Shown: positions 21,473 through 33,494, counted from the stretch's first letter. The stretch is 64,000 bases of DNA from Isoetes taiwanensis (GCA_021234155.1 JAJEKV010000001.1:2934007-2998006), one strand, 5' to 3'. A program made the numbers and translations. Notes: generated from the sequence alone by a model not told the origin.

Positions 21473-22117
21473 ATGGCGAAAGAACGCTTCGTCGAGGATA
21501 AAACTATGTCAGCATTCTACTCTAGTGCTAAGGAACGCCATCTTGAGGATAAAAGCATTAGTGGATTTTATTCTAATTCCATTTCTGAGATTGAAGAAGA
21601 AGAAGAGATTACAGTATGCGAGGAGGAGGATAAATGGAGTCACTTTGATAGGTTAAGAAGCCAAGATCTTCAACAAGCATCTGAAGCTTCATGTTCTGAG
21701 GCATATAGGATTTGTAGGGAAATGGATGATTTGTATTGGAGTCAGTGCCAAGAAAGTGCAAGTGCAGATGGGCAAGAACCATCATCTCAGGAAGCATCCT
21801 CTTCTGATAGTGAGGAGCCGTATGGGTTTGGAAGGAGGGATCAGGAAGAAATACGAAAAGCTGTCTTTGTACAGCGCAATGGTTTGCAAGAAGCAACTAC
21901 AGAAGAGGAAACTTTACAAAGAGGGGACCATAAACTAGGATGGTTGTGGAAATTATCTCTATGTGCCAGTGTTTCATTTGCTGCCTGGGTTTTTACTAAT
22001 GGCGCTCGAGTTCAATGTCGCAGTGTTTTCCCCACTATACGTGAAAGAGAGCCTCCAATGAAAATAGTGCGCAGGAGGTCAACAAAGCCTTCTGAATCAA
22101 GTAGATTTAGGCTTTAG
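21473..22117 (+). CDS. Putative single-pass membrane protein, unknown function
   Basis: The first ATG in frame (21473, ATGGCG) gives 214 codons without introns. The N-terminus holds a tandem duplication: AKERFVEDKTMSAFYS followed by AKERHLEDKSISGFYS. An acidic, Ser-rich region follows (EEEEEITVCEEEDKW; SSQEASSSDSEEP). One hydrophobic segment (about 170-190, LWKLSLCASVSFAAWVF) is followed by a basic C-terminus (MKIVRRRSTKP). The layout suggests a membrane anchor with the long acidic part on one side. I do not recognise the family. Codon use and plausible UTRs make a real host gene likely. Confidence 0.6.
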   Translation: MAKERFVEDKTMSAFYSSAKERHLEDKSISGFYSNSISEIEEEEEITVCEEEDKWSHFDRLRSQDLQQASEASCSEAYRICREMDDLYWSQCQESASADGQEPSSQEASSSDSEEPYGFGRRDQEEIRKAVFVQRNGLQEATTEEETLQRGDHKLGWLWKLSLCASVSFAAWVFTNGARVQCRSVFPTIREREPPMKIVRRRSTKPSESSRFRL

Positions 22118-25085
22118 TTCTCCCCTCAAATTATCTGAAAAGGGATTTTTTTCCAAGGTCTAGTGGTAAACACTTCCCTGTTTGATGGCCTTGGTTTCAT
22201 TTCTTGGCTTATGACTGTTATGTAGCCAAGAAATGATACATCCACTAACGATTTATTTGTACAATAATGCCATTCTCATTGCTCTTGAAGCCGTATACCT
22301 GAGCAGGACTCATGTAATGTAAGCAAAAAAAAGTTGAATAACAGAATTTCCTTCCATCTTTGTTGTTTGTCCATGTATGTACAGTCACAAAATTGGTAGA
22401 TTCTAACTAATTTGCATTTCTTATTTTTTGCATCTTGGACGAGCCAGTGGTATCATCAATGTGGTCATGAATATCGATGACTGTTTTGCATAGGATACTG
22501 CACATTATTACTTCGGATTACCATTCGAAGTTGCTGGCACTTACTAATAAGCTCTTGTAACATGGGGGACAGCTTTGTCTACTTGTAATTCTATAGCTTG
22601 TGGGAAGCATCCATATTTGTAGCCATAAACGCTTTCTCCACATCAAAAACATTATAATGAATGGATTCTATGCAACGTGCTCTCATGCAAATGTGCATGG
22701 ATTTGCAAGGTTATTGCCATTTTTGCAGCATGAAGTGGGGTGTGGTGTGATCTAAATTTGCATGGTTATTGCCAGTTTTGCAGCATGAACTGGAGGGAAG
22801 AAATAAAAGTTCAGGCTTGGTGAAATAGGAAACTGCGCCATTGCAATTGGTTGTAGCATGAAATTGGCCTGTTTTTTAGGGCATGGCAGGGCGTTATTTC
22901 TGGGGGTCAGTGACAGACTGCTGATGGAGTCATTCGTGATCCCCCTTCGCAAATATACATCGTGAACTTGGCCACGATATTCTAGGGATCCATTTTTATG
23001 GCATTTGATTTTTTTCTAAATGAAACAAATGATGCTTCTATTTGTTTTTGCACTTGTAGGAGCTTCACGACAGTGGCCCCAGAAGAGTACCAATGATATC
23101 CATGCCAGTTTGGATGTGGCTTTGAAATAGTTCGTTTCCATGTAAACAAATGGCTCATTTCTACTGCTGTTTAAACGATGTTTGCACAATCCATCTACGG
23201 GGAAAACATAAAATGAAATACATGTGATGCAAGATTTAGATTTGGTCTAATAAAAGAAAATGTTGGTTTTTGGGCTGCCTGAAGGGCATACCCCATGAAT
23301 GGTTGTGAGGAAGCTGGAATATCTCCAGAATATGTTGTGGAGATCGCGAAAAAGCAGGAATATCCACAAAATATCTTAAATGGATGCAGAGGATAAAAGA
23401 AAAGATTCCAAATTACCACTTACATTATATTTTGAGTTTCATTATATTTTGAATAAAAGAAAAAGAGTACTATACAAAACTATGTTATAGATGCCATAGT
23501 CTACATTTGTCCTTTTAAACAGTCTTGTACAGAACTAAGCCATGATTCCATTATTATCAGCAAAAATACTATAGTCTTGATATTACTTAACAAGAACAGT
23601 TGGTCATACATACATCAGCCACCAGTAACATACTAAACAGCTGCTATCCTTATAATCCATGTGAAATACAAGCCCAAATGCATATTTAAATGTCAAGCTA
23701 AAGTATACCACCCACGAACAACAAAACACCCGCTAGAATGTAGCTAGAAGAGTATATAAAAAACAACAAATATAAGAGGCCTCCTCTTTCAAAGCATTCC
23801 TGAGGTATTATCCCATTATAGTTATAAGATCAGTGTATCTTCCTTTCCCATGTTGTGGTTGTTGATTCCATAAAATATTCCCACTGCTACTGCTCCGTTT
23901 TTCTTTAAACCCAAAGCCAGAAATGCATTTGAGCAAAAAAGAAATAATGAGAGGGGAAACTGGTACCTGCAGCCAAACAGCACAACATTAGCATCAAGAT
24001 GGTAATGAGTGAGGGGCCAAAAGGTGCATTAGGTTTCTCAGCTTATCGTTGGTCACCTATTGTAGCCTTTTTACCCCAAATCCGTTTTTAGCTAAATATA
24101 TAGACAATTGAAGAAGCGCACATGCTTATCAAACTTGTAATACAGTTAGTTCATGATACAAAATATAAGCATGCCTTAAGTCTTTGGAACGATATGATCA
24201 TCTATATGAGACCATTGAATACCACTGCTATACATCGAGCTGATAATTTATATCCTAATGCACAAGGCCATGTAATAAACACACTATGCTACTGTACTAA
24301 GCATGTCTGTTTAGTGTAAAAAAGACCTGAATTTAGATACATCATTCATTCAGATAAACCAAACCTGAACATCCTCGATATCATACTCAAGGTCTTCTTG
24401 GAGCCAGCTTGTTTGAGCCCTTCACCATTTTGTCTATTTGTATAATTCTGCCTATGAGCTCCCGATCCCCGGTTGTTAAACCAAGGGCGCTTGAATCTGG
24501 CATTTCTACCAGACTCCATGCCTGTGTTCTCAGGCTTATAGCTTACAAGGCAAGCTTGGAATTCTGCAGCAAGCAAACTTCTTCTAAAATGTCTTCCCCA
24601 TCTGAACTAACAGGGTATCCATCTGAATCAAACTCATCTTGCACCTCAGATGCATTGCTTTTGAAAGCCTCATATTCGTGGCATTTATTCCCACTCATAC
24701 TCACGTACTCTTTAAGTCAGGAATACAGGTCTATAACTTATCAAATGGTGTGCCCAATCTACTATAACTTAGCCTCTGCTCAAAATTTCTGTTCTAGGCT
24801 AAGCCTAAGCATTATGACCAACCCTAAATCTTGTGAATATACTAGTATCAGTGTCAGATGCCCAAACCTTAAGCGGCAGACTATGTACCCTGTTGACCGG
24901 GTTTTTGGCACCCGGTCAACATGAAAAAAGAAAAGAAAGAGAACCATTGGAAAGGGGGGATTATAAAGCCCAAATGTTGTAAAGGTCTAAGGCACCAAAA
25001 AATAAAAAAAAGGGCCTAGATCTAGTTGTTTAAATTTAAGGGCTTCTAAGATTTTTTAATGGTTGAAGAGGGGTACATTATCTAA
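22118..25085. other. Intergenic DNA
   Basis: No gene is supported. There is a small imperfect direct duplication (GCATG...TTATTGCCA...TTTTGCAGCATGAA at about 22697-22738 and 22762-22797) and one copy of a dispersed repeat (23964-24075). Confidence 0.4.
23964..24075 (+). repeat. Dispersed repeat, copy 1
   Basis: About 110 bp starting TACCTGCAGCCAAAC and containing GGGGCCAAAAGG is recognisably the same sequence as 57521-57637, in the same orientation. On the minus strand both end in GGCTGCAG followed by GTA. The reading frames are not both open, so this is more likely a noncoding repeat than an exon. Confidence 0.6.
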
Positions 25086-25260
25086 GGCTAAGATGAAGAG
25101 ACAAGATCAAAGGTGGAGATTAAAAAAGGCAAAAATTAAAGGTTGAGATAAAGAGGCAAGATCAAGGGTGGAGATGAAGGGGTCGAAATTAAAGGTTGAG
25201 ATGAAGAGGCAAGATCAAAGGTGGAGATTAAGAGGCAAAAATGAAAGGTTAAGATGAAAA
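25086..25260. repeat. 53-bp tandem repeat (about 3.3 copies)
   Basis: The units begin GGTTGAGATGAAGAGGCAAG. They lie at 25086-25140 (55 bp), 25141-25193, 25194-25246 and a partial copy at 25247-25260. The array is purine-rich on the plus strand. Confidence 0.9.
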
Positions 25261-26023
25261 GTAATGATTATAAGATGCTTGAGGAGCACGAGCTCCTCCT
25301 CTTTTCCCTGCTCCACGAATCTTGCAGGAGGGTGGCAGCCTCTTGCTTGGTTCAAGATCAGAGGCCCTCCATGTTTCAGAGGCATGGAGGGATCATTCAT
25401 TTGTATTTCTTTTCCTTTTATTATATGAAGAAATTTGGGCCCAGATTTGTTCTTCATTTCTTGTTTCTGTCCAGTCCATTCTGTTTTACATTGTAGCAGC
25501 CACTGAAATGATCCTGATTTCTGCCTTTGAGGTCGAATGATGGGGGTGTGGGAAAACCCGCCATCATACCCCGATTTGATGTCTCACATCCATTCATTTT
25601 CCACCAGTGCTTCTATTCATAGCCACCTAGCCGCAACCCAGGCATGGTCCGTGTGGTATGTCTCTACATCTCCAGAGCTTGGTACCCTAAAATTCAGTTG
25701 TTGTAGTTCCTGGAGTTAATTCGAAAATCATTTACTTGTATTCTTTATTGAGCACGATATTTTGTATGAGAAACATATTACAGCTAATGTTTCTACCATA
25801 GGAGAATATTAGATAATAATCTATATTATACCATTGTCAATACACTCATTAAATAATGCCATTCCATTCTAGGTATATGGATTGCCTTACAAGTGTGAAC
25901 CATGCCCAAGTGTGTCCATAAATATCATGGTCTTGTTGGTATCCTCTACGTCCAATCATATGAGGTGTAACAACATCCAAACCCGATAGTTCATATTTTA
26001 ACTTATCAATTAAAATATAAGCA

Positions 26024-26063
<40 letters not shown>

Positions 26064-26873
26064 ATAGACAAAGGGAGGCCCGAGAGAACAATGTATACAA
26101 AATGTGCTAAAGGTAGCCCGGTCCAGAGTTCTCGGACAATTGGATAGGGAACTGAGAAGGAATGCCATTCCGACGTGGTCTCCCTGTGCCTAAATGGCGC
26201 AATTAAACCGCAGCCTCCCCACAATATAGAAGTTGGGGATCGGTTTTACTTGGAGGCAAAAGAAAATCCAAAATCCAATTGCAAGGCAAAAAAACGTATG
26301 CTTCTATGAGAAACTATGAAGAACTGCCCTATTTCAAAGTTCTGACCTCGCAAAGTTTCCAAATTTCCTTCAAAGAACCGGGTCGATATCGGATATGGAG
26401 AGCGGGATGGACAGCCCCCACGCTGAGAGCTTCCATTTGTTCACCAGATCAAAGGTCGTTTCTATGTATTGTCGTATGTAGATTCATGGTGAGAAAGGTT
26501 GAGCTCGATTTGAAGCTTGGGGCAGCCAAGTTCAGGATCTGTGGCTCAAAATCCCAACAACCGAACTCTGCTACAAGATCGATGACGGGAAAGATAGAGC
26601 ATCCGGAAGAGCACATGTTTCCTTGTCTTCTGAGGGGCAGTTTGCGGCGGTCGAAACCCTAAGACAAGCTGGTCAGAACCCTAAAAAAACACTAAAGAAA
26701 ACTGGAAGAGCAGGTAAAGCGGAATCTATTCCGCGATATTGGCGTCGCCACGTGTCATCGCCAGAATGCACCATGGACAAAAATCGAGACCCAACTTCTA
26801 TATTGTTACAAAATAATGGATGTGCCATCTCTATACACTGACCACTTCTTTTAACTTCTTGCTTCCCAAATAA
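25261..26873. other. Intergenic DNA with long poly(A) run
   Basis: No gene is supported. A 35-base A tract at 26027-26061 could be the tail of a plus-strand retro-insertion, but no target duplication was found around it. Confidence 0.4.
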
Positions 26874-27548
26874 CTACAAGAGGGAGAGACCTTCCTGCAC
26901 ACCGTGCTGTAGAACGTATAGCCAGTTCTGTGGTGTACGAAAATGCACTAAAATATGACCGGATAGGTCCAATCTGTGAGCACCAACCTGTCTAGCTGTG
27001 ACAATGCCTTGGCTCTGTAGGTGTATCATATGCGTGAAGAAATGATCAGCCTCCTCCACATCCGAGCGTCCACTTATTTCAGGTACCCCAACTATACATA
27101 GGTTCAAACCCCTGGTTTGCTCTGACCGACCCAATCTCGATTCTTTAATATTATTCTGCACCTCCTCAGCCGTTTGCGTATCTATATCCTCCATTTGTAT
27201 ATCCATATCTACTGATTTAGCTTGCTCGTCCGTCTGCACTATGGCATGGATTTGAATTTGCTCTTCTATCTGCATGCTGGCATCATCATGAAGTGCCTCA
27301 CTAGGAAGCAGAGGTGGTTGCGAATCTGAGCACTTTAAAATGGTAGAGTAAGGCAGAAGCAAGAGTTCATACATGTCTTTCCCCTCTATTAAAAAAGAAC
27401 CCGTACGATGGAGAAGTACTTTGCCTCGAAGGCGTGAGGTTAAATGCTGGTCTGACACATCGGACCAAGGGAGCACAAGTGTTTGCAGGTCAAGCACCTG
27501 TTCTAGCGATGGTAGCAGTGATAAGGAGGGTGCCCGGTGACGGTACAC
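26874..27548 (-). CDS. Open frame with weak LINE ORF1p-like C-terminus
   Basis: A 224-codon frame without an early ATG, so probably the 3' part of a longer or decayed gene. The middle is a run of acidic Gln/Ile/Asp phrases (MQIEEQIQIHAIVQ; VDMDIQMEDIDTQT). The end reads RGLNLCIVGVPEISG...VGAHRLDLSGHILVHFR, which resembles the layout of L1 ORF1p-type RNA-binding domains (a V-G-I/V-P-E strand, then RLG...VLVRF). This is pattern resemblance only, and it could be an unrelated protein. Confidence 0.3.
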   Translation of the reverse strand: MYRHRAPSLSLLPSLEQVLDLQTLVLPWSDVSDQHLTSRLRGKVLLHRTGSFLIEGKDMYELLLLPYSTILKCSDSQPPLLPSEALHDDASMQIEEQIQIHAIVQTDEQAKSVDMDIQMEDIDTQTAEEVQNNIKESRLGRSEQTRGLNLCIVGVPEISGRSDVEEADHFFTHMIHLQSQGIVTARQVGAHRLDLSGHILVHFRTPQNWLYVLQHGVQEGLSLL

Positions 27549-28604
27549 TTAAGAGCAAAATGGTCCGATGAAGGCCCTCTGCTGCTCAGATGAGGACAAA
27601 GAAGGGCTCATTTGAATCTCCTGGAGTTGCTCTTTCCAATGACCCTAAAATTGCCCACTCCGGTGCTCTGTAGCAAAGTGACCCCCTTTTTTGCCCAACA
27701 TGGCACACTTAGGTGTCCTGGCGTTCGTTTTTGGTCCTAACAAGCTCAGAATGAGACATATGAATAGTCAAATTAAAGGTTTGACTGAGCTCTTTACAAT
27801 GATGTTGGTCCGTTTGAAAAATGCCTCCCCCAAAAAAAGTTATTTTATTAAATATAAAACTAGCAGAACTGGAAGATCCTGGCCATCCAAATCAAAAGTC
27901 CTAAAAGAAAGCCCAAATGGGAAGATCCTGGCCGTTCAAGTGTGCCATAAAGGTGTGCCATATTAGGGCCCCTGTTCCGATACCGGGCACCCTCCCTTAG
28001 TGTGTTGGGCTTTGGCTGTGCTGGTTTCCTTGCAATATCTCTGGCCTGACGGGTCATGGTGCAAAGAAAAGAAAAAGGGCAAAGCACTTGTGGGCACCGA
28101 TCAAATAAAATTGTGGATATAATATAACAAATAAATCCGAACACGGAATTCCCCCTTGGGCCAATCACCCATGTGGAAACTCTACTGCAAAAAACTAAGA
28201 GCCAATCTAGAGCAAAAGAGCCAATTGCAAAGAGGACAGACGATCCAGAGTTGGAAACCCTACGTTCACACTGATTAGATGAGATTGGGGATTGCCGCTT
28301 CTGCAAGTCGCCAAACTGATGCTACCGTGAGATTGAAGTTGCTCACTGCTACAATCCGGCCTACCTGATCCCTGTTGCTATGTGGCTATGAAGCTATAGC
28401 CATTGGTAGCTACAGAGATGGGATGCCCAAATCATGGCTTGCTTACCAAGCAAAGTCTAGATGTTATGTATGCTGGCCCCATGACCTGTGACCCTGGGAG
28501 ATTCAGTATTGTTTGCAGTATGGGACATGTGCATGCAATAAAGAGGGATTTATTTTTATCATTTCGTATTTATATACTTACTATTAGGGGGTTTCTGGGG
28601 CAAA
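27549..28604. other. Spacer left of the large DNA transposon
   Basis: No gene is supported. The ORFs on both strands (27691-27966, 27860-28306) show no recognisable domain. Confidence 0.4.
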
Positions 28605-28608
28605 ATAT

Positions 28609-28636
28609 GGGTCTAAGTTAGATATTGGGGTACAAA
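28609..28636. repeat. Left terminal inverted repeat, outer element
   Basis: 28 bp identical to the reverse complement of 47572-47599; with the flanking ATAT the match is 32 bp. Sequence just inside is GC-rich at both ends but no longer alignable. Confidence 0.93.
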
Positions 28637-28934
28637 CGCACCCGTCCGGACGCGCTGCTTTTCGTGCTTGGTCCGCTGTGCTTGGAGGTGCTTGGAGAGC
28701 GGGAACGCGATGATCCGTTTTTAGCAAATTGCTTCCGGATCGATGACATGGCTACCCGCAAAATCAAATTCGGTACAGAATCAATTTGGCGGGGTTGTTG
28801 TGAGATGGCGTGGAGAGTGAATAGGATTTGGCTATGGCGGGAAGCATGATCCGGTGTTGTACCCCTGAACAGAATTTTCTTTGTGCAGCACGGTTTCTCT
28901 GTACAACACAATTGTCTGTACAACACGATTTTAA

Positions 28935-29540
28935 ATGGATCAATCAGCATCAGATTTAGATGAAGAAAAGCGACTTCAAATTTTCCGGGAAATTCAAGCC
29001 GAGAGAAGAAGGCAATCTAGACAGCGGAAAAGAGATAGGGAGAGGGAGAAAGAAAATATCCAGCCTCAAGTTGTCAGCGGCTTGAGTGCGAGACGGCTTC
29101 AAGAATTGTCCAAGAGTTTGGACGATTATTTCAATAATATCACAAAGCCTTTGAAAGAAGGGGATAAGGCACTGGTGGTGCAAGATTTGTGAAGAGAGTG
29201 AAGAAGAAATTGCCACTGGAGGTGGATTTTGTTGATCATGATCAAAGCAAGATCATGAAGAATGTAATTAGAAATGTTCAAGAGACACTCAATCAGCAAA
29301 AGAAACTAAGGAAGACAGATATAATGCAAGCAAGAAAGTCCACATTGCAAATGGTATCTTCAACAGCAAACAAAACCAACCAGTCTGCAGTTGCACGCCT
29401 CCTTCATGTATCAAGAAAATCTGTTATTGCAGCAACCAGAAGAAGAGTAATGGCAGAACAAGAATGTGGTCCGTGGTCAATGTTTTCAAGGAAAAAGAGA
29501 TTAGATGCAATAACTGATGAGGTTAAGAATTCTGTTTACA
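28935..29540 (+). pseudogene. Outer-element transposase, N-terminal part
   Basis: ATG 28935 opens a basic, helical N-terminus (RRRQSRQRKRDREREKENIQ). At 29165-29190 the frame shifts to one open until the insertion, containing a helix-turn-helix-like stretch (NQSAVARLLHVSRKSVIAA). The last codons before 29541 read KNSVYK. The gene resumes at 41497 with FWTENTRVSP, so the inner element interrupts it; the two halves share a frame when one TTTACA is removed. The frameshift near 29170 may be a genuine mutation or an intron I cannot place. Confidence 0.8.
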
Positions 29541-29564
29541 AGTCGTATTTAATTAAAGTGGGAC
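29541..29564. repeat. Left terminal inverted repeat, inner element
   Basis: 24 bp, perfectly complementary to 41467-41490, directly after the target duplication TTTACA. Confidence 0.95.
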
Positions 29565-29813
29565 TCATTCCATTCCCATTTTTTTTCGGAACCCTGTTAA
29601 TTTACATAAAAAGGAGCACCCCGACCCGAAAACTATCCTTAATTCGAATTTTTCTCTAAAACTCTGCATCCAAGCTTTGCTCCAGTTTTCTCTGGTTAGC
29701 GAGTCGAGAACAAGAACAATGCAACTGAAACAAAGGAAATTCATTAAAGATTGAAACCAAAGATCTAGTTGAAAAAGAATTTTTATTAATAAATTGAATA
29801 GGTACAATGTATT

Positions 29814-30322
29814 TTACATCGGACGCAGAGACCATGGCGGTCTTGCTGTCACTACAGTTACATCATCGTGGTAGGTGGTCCACCTTAGGGGATTAACTTG
29901 CGGCGCTTCTTCACGCTGACTGTAAGCCTTGGGGGCAACCTGAAGAGTGTGGAATGCCTCACGTGGAGGTGCCTCTGGAGCTACCGGCCGACCTGTCCAC
30001 CCGACTTCTCCACTCGCCTCCCGCAGCCTTTCATCGAATATGCTCCTTCCCCAACCTCCGTGGATGTTATGCAATGCTTGCAAGATGCTTTGAGCTTCCT
30101 GGACTGTCTCTTTGTTCTTCGCCTGTTCTTTATCCCCAGGGTGTGCATGGCGTTTGAATTCGCGAGCAACCTTATCCCAAAGGCCGGGCAAGAGTGTAGC
30201 GTGATCGGGATCTGTGCCAGAACGATATTTCTTCCGCCTTGAGCGGGATCTGTGCCGCCTGGAGTGGTCTCTGTGATGCCTGAGCGGGATCTGTGCTGAT
30301 GTCGGATCTGTGCCTGAACCAC
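29814..30322 (-). CDS. Terminal exon of inner-element minus-strand gene (Arg/Ser/His-rich)
   Basis: On the minus strand a splice acceptor (CTCCTTGCTCCAG, ending at 30323) precedes an open frame running to TAA at 29814-29816. It starts with short HRDHSRRHRSRSRRKKYRSG-like repeats, resembling RS-type or basic low-complexity segments, then a moderately charged C-terminus (LHNIHGGWGRSIFDERL). No family is recognised. The intron upstream (to about 30820) contains two palindrome-bearing repeat units. It probably forms the 3' end of the transcript that includes the FCP1/NIF-like relic. Confidence 0.45.
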
Positions 30323-30476
30323 CTGGAGCAAGGAGAGTATGATTAACAATTACGGTGCCATTAGTCAAAATGAAGAAAAAGAATGTTGAAATCAAATTAC
30401 AATGGAGAACATTCATTCCATACAACTGCATCCAATGACGAGGGAAAGTGAAAGTACAACCATTCTCATTAGAATA

Positions 30477-30723
30477 TGGTTGCATCCAATCACACACGGA
30501 AGCATACGAATGGTTTCGTCAACGAGACAACCAGTGCCTTTCTCGACTCGCGAGTCGAGAAAGGCCCAGGAAACGCAATGTACAAGCATTATCATAATAG
30601 ATTGTGGCTGCATCCAGTCACACAATCAAGCATACAAATGGTCTCATCAACAGGACAAGCATGCCTTTCTCGACTCGTGAGTCGAGAAAGGCAGCAAAAA
30701 CTCAATATACAAGTATATTCATT
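30477..30723. repeat. Diverged tandem pair (about 124 bp) each carrying a palindrome
   Basis: Unit 1 (about 30477-30602) and unit 2 (about 30603-30723) share TGCATCCA.TCACAC, AAGCATAC.AATGGT and a palindrome centred on ACTCGCGAGT (30537-30564) or ACTCGTGAGT (30663-30692). The pair lies in a predicted intron. Confidence 0.8.
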
Positions 30724-30825
30724 ACAAAATGTTCAATACATGTGTTCACGTTTGTTTACAATATTCACACAATTTGACTATCTGAAAGCAGAGGTCATTC
30801 TTCTTGTTCACCAAAATATTTGTCG

Positions 30826-31430
30826 TCCATAGCTTTCATGATCGCCTTGCTCTCTGGATCGGGTTCCGTGAGGCTCGGATAGTTCCTAATCACATCGGCG
30901 ACAAGAATGGCAAAGAGGGATTCCGCCAAGACAGGACACAGTCCGAAGGACAACCACCTATCCGTCTCATACTCTTCAGGTCGATTTGGCTTAGCAATGA
31001 TTGTATTTTGCGCGTTATGATAGCACTTGTAGGCGGAGTCGTCTATGATCAGCGTGTTGTGTTTGCCATAGTCCCGAATTGCTCATAAACCCCATCCCAA
31101 ATTTTCACCATTATAGGCTTCCCCTTTGTGGTGGCTGGATCGAGGTCCGACACATGCTCTACCCTTTCGTTTCCCCAAACGAACTTGAACTTCAAAACTG
31201 GAAGGCCGAGAACACCAAGAACATTGACAATATTTTTCTTTGCCATACAAGACCATATGCCCACTTCAATCCCGCCGGGCACCATTCAACAATTTCCTTA
31301 GCTCTAGGCCTCGGATACACTATTTTATGCTCCGCTTTTGGTGATCCGGATCTGCGAGATGTTAATCTCGGGGACGCCTTTATCGTGGTATACCGCAGCT
31401 AATACTCCATTGACGCCAAATATTACAAGC
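30826..31430 (-). pseudogene. Decayed FCP1/NIF-type HAD phosphatase-like gene (inner element)
   Basis: The minus strand shows, in order, KLVIFGVNGVLA (motif I, normally LDxNG; the nucleophile Asp is Gly here), IVYPRPRAKEIVEWC, IEVGIWSCMAKKN (motif II region), LKFKFVWG and HNTLIIDDSAYK (acidic motif), ending at TGA or TAA near 30826. This is the same order as in the intact outer-element gene 44378-45283. Register changes near 31360, 31295 and 31077 and the lost catalytic Asp mark a pseudogene. It could be partly spliced, but the motif loss would remain. Confidence 0.75.
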
Positions 31431-31761
31431 TTGGCGGGACCAAATTGGATCCCGCTGGAGTTTGGCTCACCATATTTCCGGTTCATCGGGATCCATATGC
31501 GGGATCATTATCTTTTTAGGTCCTTTTCCGGTGGCGATGTCTTGCTCGATTGTCTTTGTGGAGTGCATTGTCATCCTCGGGGCGGAACCCGCTAGATATT
31601 GACAATGATCCCGAGTCGTTGACATGGAACTCCCCGAAATGATATCCGCCGAAAGGAACGCGTTTCTCGACTCGCGAAGTCGAGAATGAAAAGAAAAGGT
31701 ATTGCAAGGAACGAGTTTTTTCGACTCGCGAGTCGAAAACACCGATAGAGCAAAGTAAACT

Positions 31762-32880
31762 CACCTCAATCTCGATTCTCAAGAATGTGTTCGGCAAAGA
31801 TTCTGGTCCTAAACCTTCGACATTCTCGTCTTCACGCCGGCTTTGTCTCCCTCGCCCCTCGCCGCCTTTATCGCTTCCATTTGTCTTCCTCCCCTTGAAA
31901 TGCTCATGAAGCAGATCCAGGTATGACCGGATGGTTTCTACCATGTCCTTATTTCCAACCACGGATATAGGTTTCATTCCAAACAGCATAGCCCCCTGAG
32001 AGAACAGGCCATTCATGTACCACTCGCATACAATTTGATCTTCCTCGACCAAGCTGGTTATGAAGTACTTGATAACCCTTGGCCGGATAGGAATTCTATG
32101 TATAGGACCTGTCGCACCATCTTTGCTGACTTTGTCCATCGATGGAACATCCTCCATAAATCTGCCCCCCTTCCAGGGTTCCATCTGCTCTTGAGAGATC
32201 ATGAACCTGTCGAGATAATGATGTTCGCTAGACCACCACTTATCCAGGTCTATAGCTGATCTTGAAATCAAAACCAAAACTATATTGGAAAAGCTTGGTG
32301 CCTTCGGCAAGCCAAGTCTACACTCATGATCAAGTTCGTATATGGAGTACATGATCCTGTTGGTGAAGTTAATATCAGCTGCCCATTGGGAGACAGCAGT
32401 TGTCTGATTGCCCGGCATGCAAAAGACAAGGAAACTGAAAGTATCCAGGTCGGTCATGTCCGGACATCGCCTTGTACCAACGCTCTATGTCAGCTTTGTC
32501 ATAAAAAGGGTGGGGTCTTCGATCATATTGATGGCAAATAGTGCCACGGGTCCAGTGCCGCCTGCACCACCAAATCCCTTGTGTCCCAAAGTTACCGTAA
32601 ATGGGGGAGCTATCGCCGGACTTAAATGGGACCACCCGAATCCAAGCTTCCTCTTGAGAATTGCCATAGCACGCTCGTGGGAAAGGAAGGGTTTTGACGT
32701 TACGCTTCAGCTTGGTGTTGATGTAGGGTTGACATAGACGGTTCAATTCCTTCATGTCTTCCTCATCAAGGGCAGCCTTTTCCTTGTAATAATCAAAATC
32801 ATGGTATTCATTAGATGCAACGCTGCGTAACTCCGTGATGCCTTCTTCTAACGCATACGCCGCCTCTTTAGGACTGTGGC
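31762..32880 (-). pseudogene. Unrecognised inner-element coding region with frame changes
   Basis: Minus-strand frames cover this stretch almost completely: 32755 upstream extension to 32375, 32667-32485, and 32457-31762 (ending at a GTGAGT donor). The last reads WAADINFTNRIMYSIYELDH... and LVEEDQIVCEWYMNGLFSQG. The frames overlap with register changes near 32590 and 32460, so this is a disrupted gene or one with small introns. No family is recognised. It lies upstream of the FCP1/NIF-like relic and probably belongs to the same transcript. Confidence 0.45.
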
Positions 32881-32889
32881 ATGAATCCT

Positions 32890-33313
32890 TTAGTCCCGCA
32901 TTTTAGAACTCCTAGTCTTCCTTAGCGTGATTGTTCCATCCAAGATTCTCGCCTTGTAGGTCAAGCGCTTTTTGTCCGTCGGGCCCCAGATCCTCTTCAT
33001 GAACCGCTTGTCGAACAACTTGGGGTCCGGCCTGGATGGAAATTCTCCATTGCTGTCCTTCAGCTTGCCTCTTGTCCATTGAGCCCATATCTCAGTCCAT
33101 TTCTCCCAGACCGCCTCAGTGCTAAGAATGAGGTCATATTGGTCTGAGAGAGACTCCCTGCCGTTCCTTGGTGTTCTCTTCTTCTTCTCCTCTTCATCCT
33201 CTCCCTCATCATCTTCCTGGCCCTCCAGCAGAACATATCTGCAGAGTTTCTCAAAGGAGGGAGCCCTGTTTCCTTTAGGACGCCGAGGACAACCCAATGC
33301 TTTCCCATTGCTG
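32890..33313 (-). CDS. Unrecognised acidic/basic ORF of the inner element
   Basis: After a plausible splice acceptor (CGCTAAACAG at 33313) an open frame reads through an acidic-basic tract (EDDEGEDEEEKKKR) and a Trp-rich part (VWEKWTEIWAQWTRG; KRIWGPTDKKRL) to a stop at 32890. No family is recognised. The upstream intron (33314-33658) contains three palindromes and the 25-bp-arm hairpin. Confidence 0.45.
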
Positions 33314-33430
33314 TTTAGCGTATGATCTGGTCAGGATACGGGCTGCATTCAGTCAATGTCCCAATGTCAGAGCATGAAAGTATCTACAAACACCCAAGGT
33401 AAACACTAAATAGTAGCCCCAAAGTAGAAG

Positions 33431-33494
33431 AAAATTAGACATTCAAGGGACTTTCATCACGAAATCGCAGAAAGTCCCTTGAATGTCTAATTTT
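33431..33494. repeat. Hairpin with perfect 25-bp arms
   Basis: AAAATTAGACATTCAAGGGA... (33431-33455) is perfectly complementary to 33470-33494 across a 14-base loop. It lies immediately beside the palindrome at 33503 in the same predicted intron. Confidence 0.93.
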
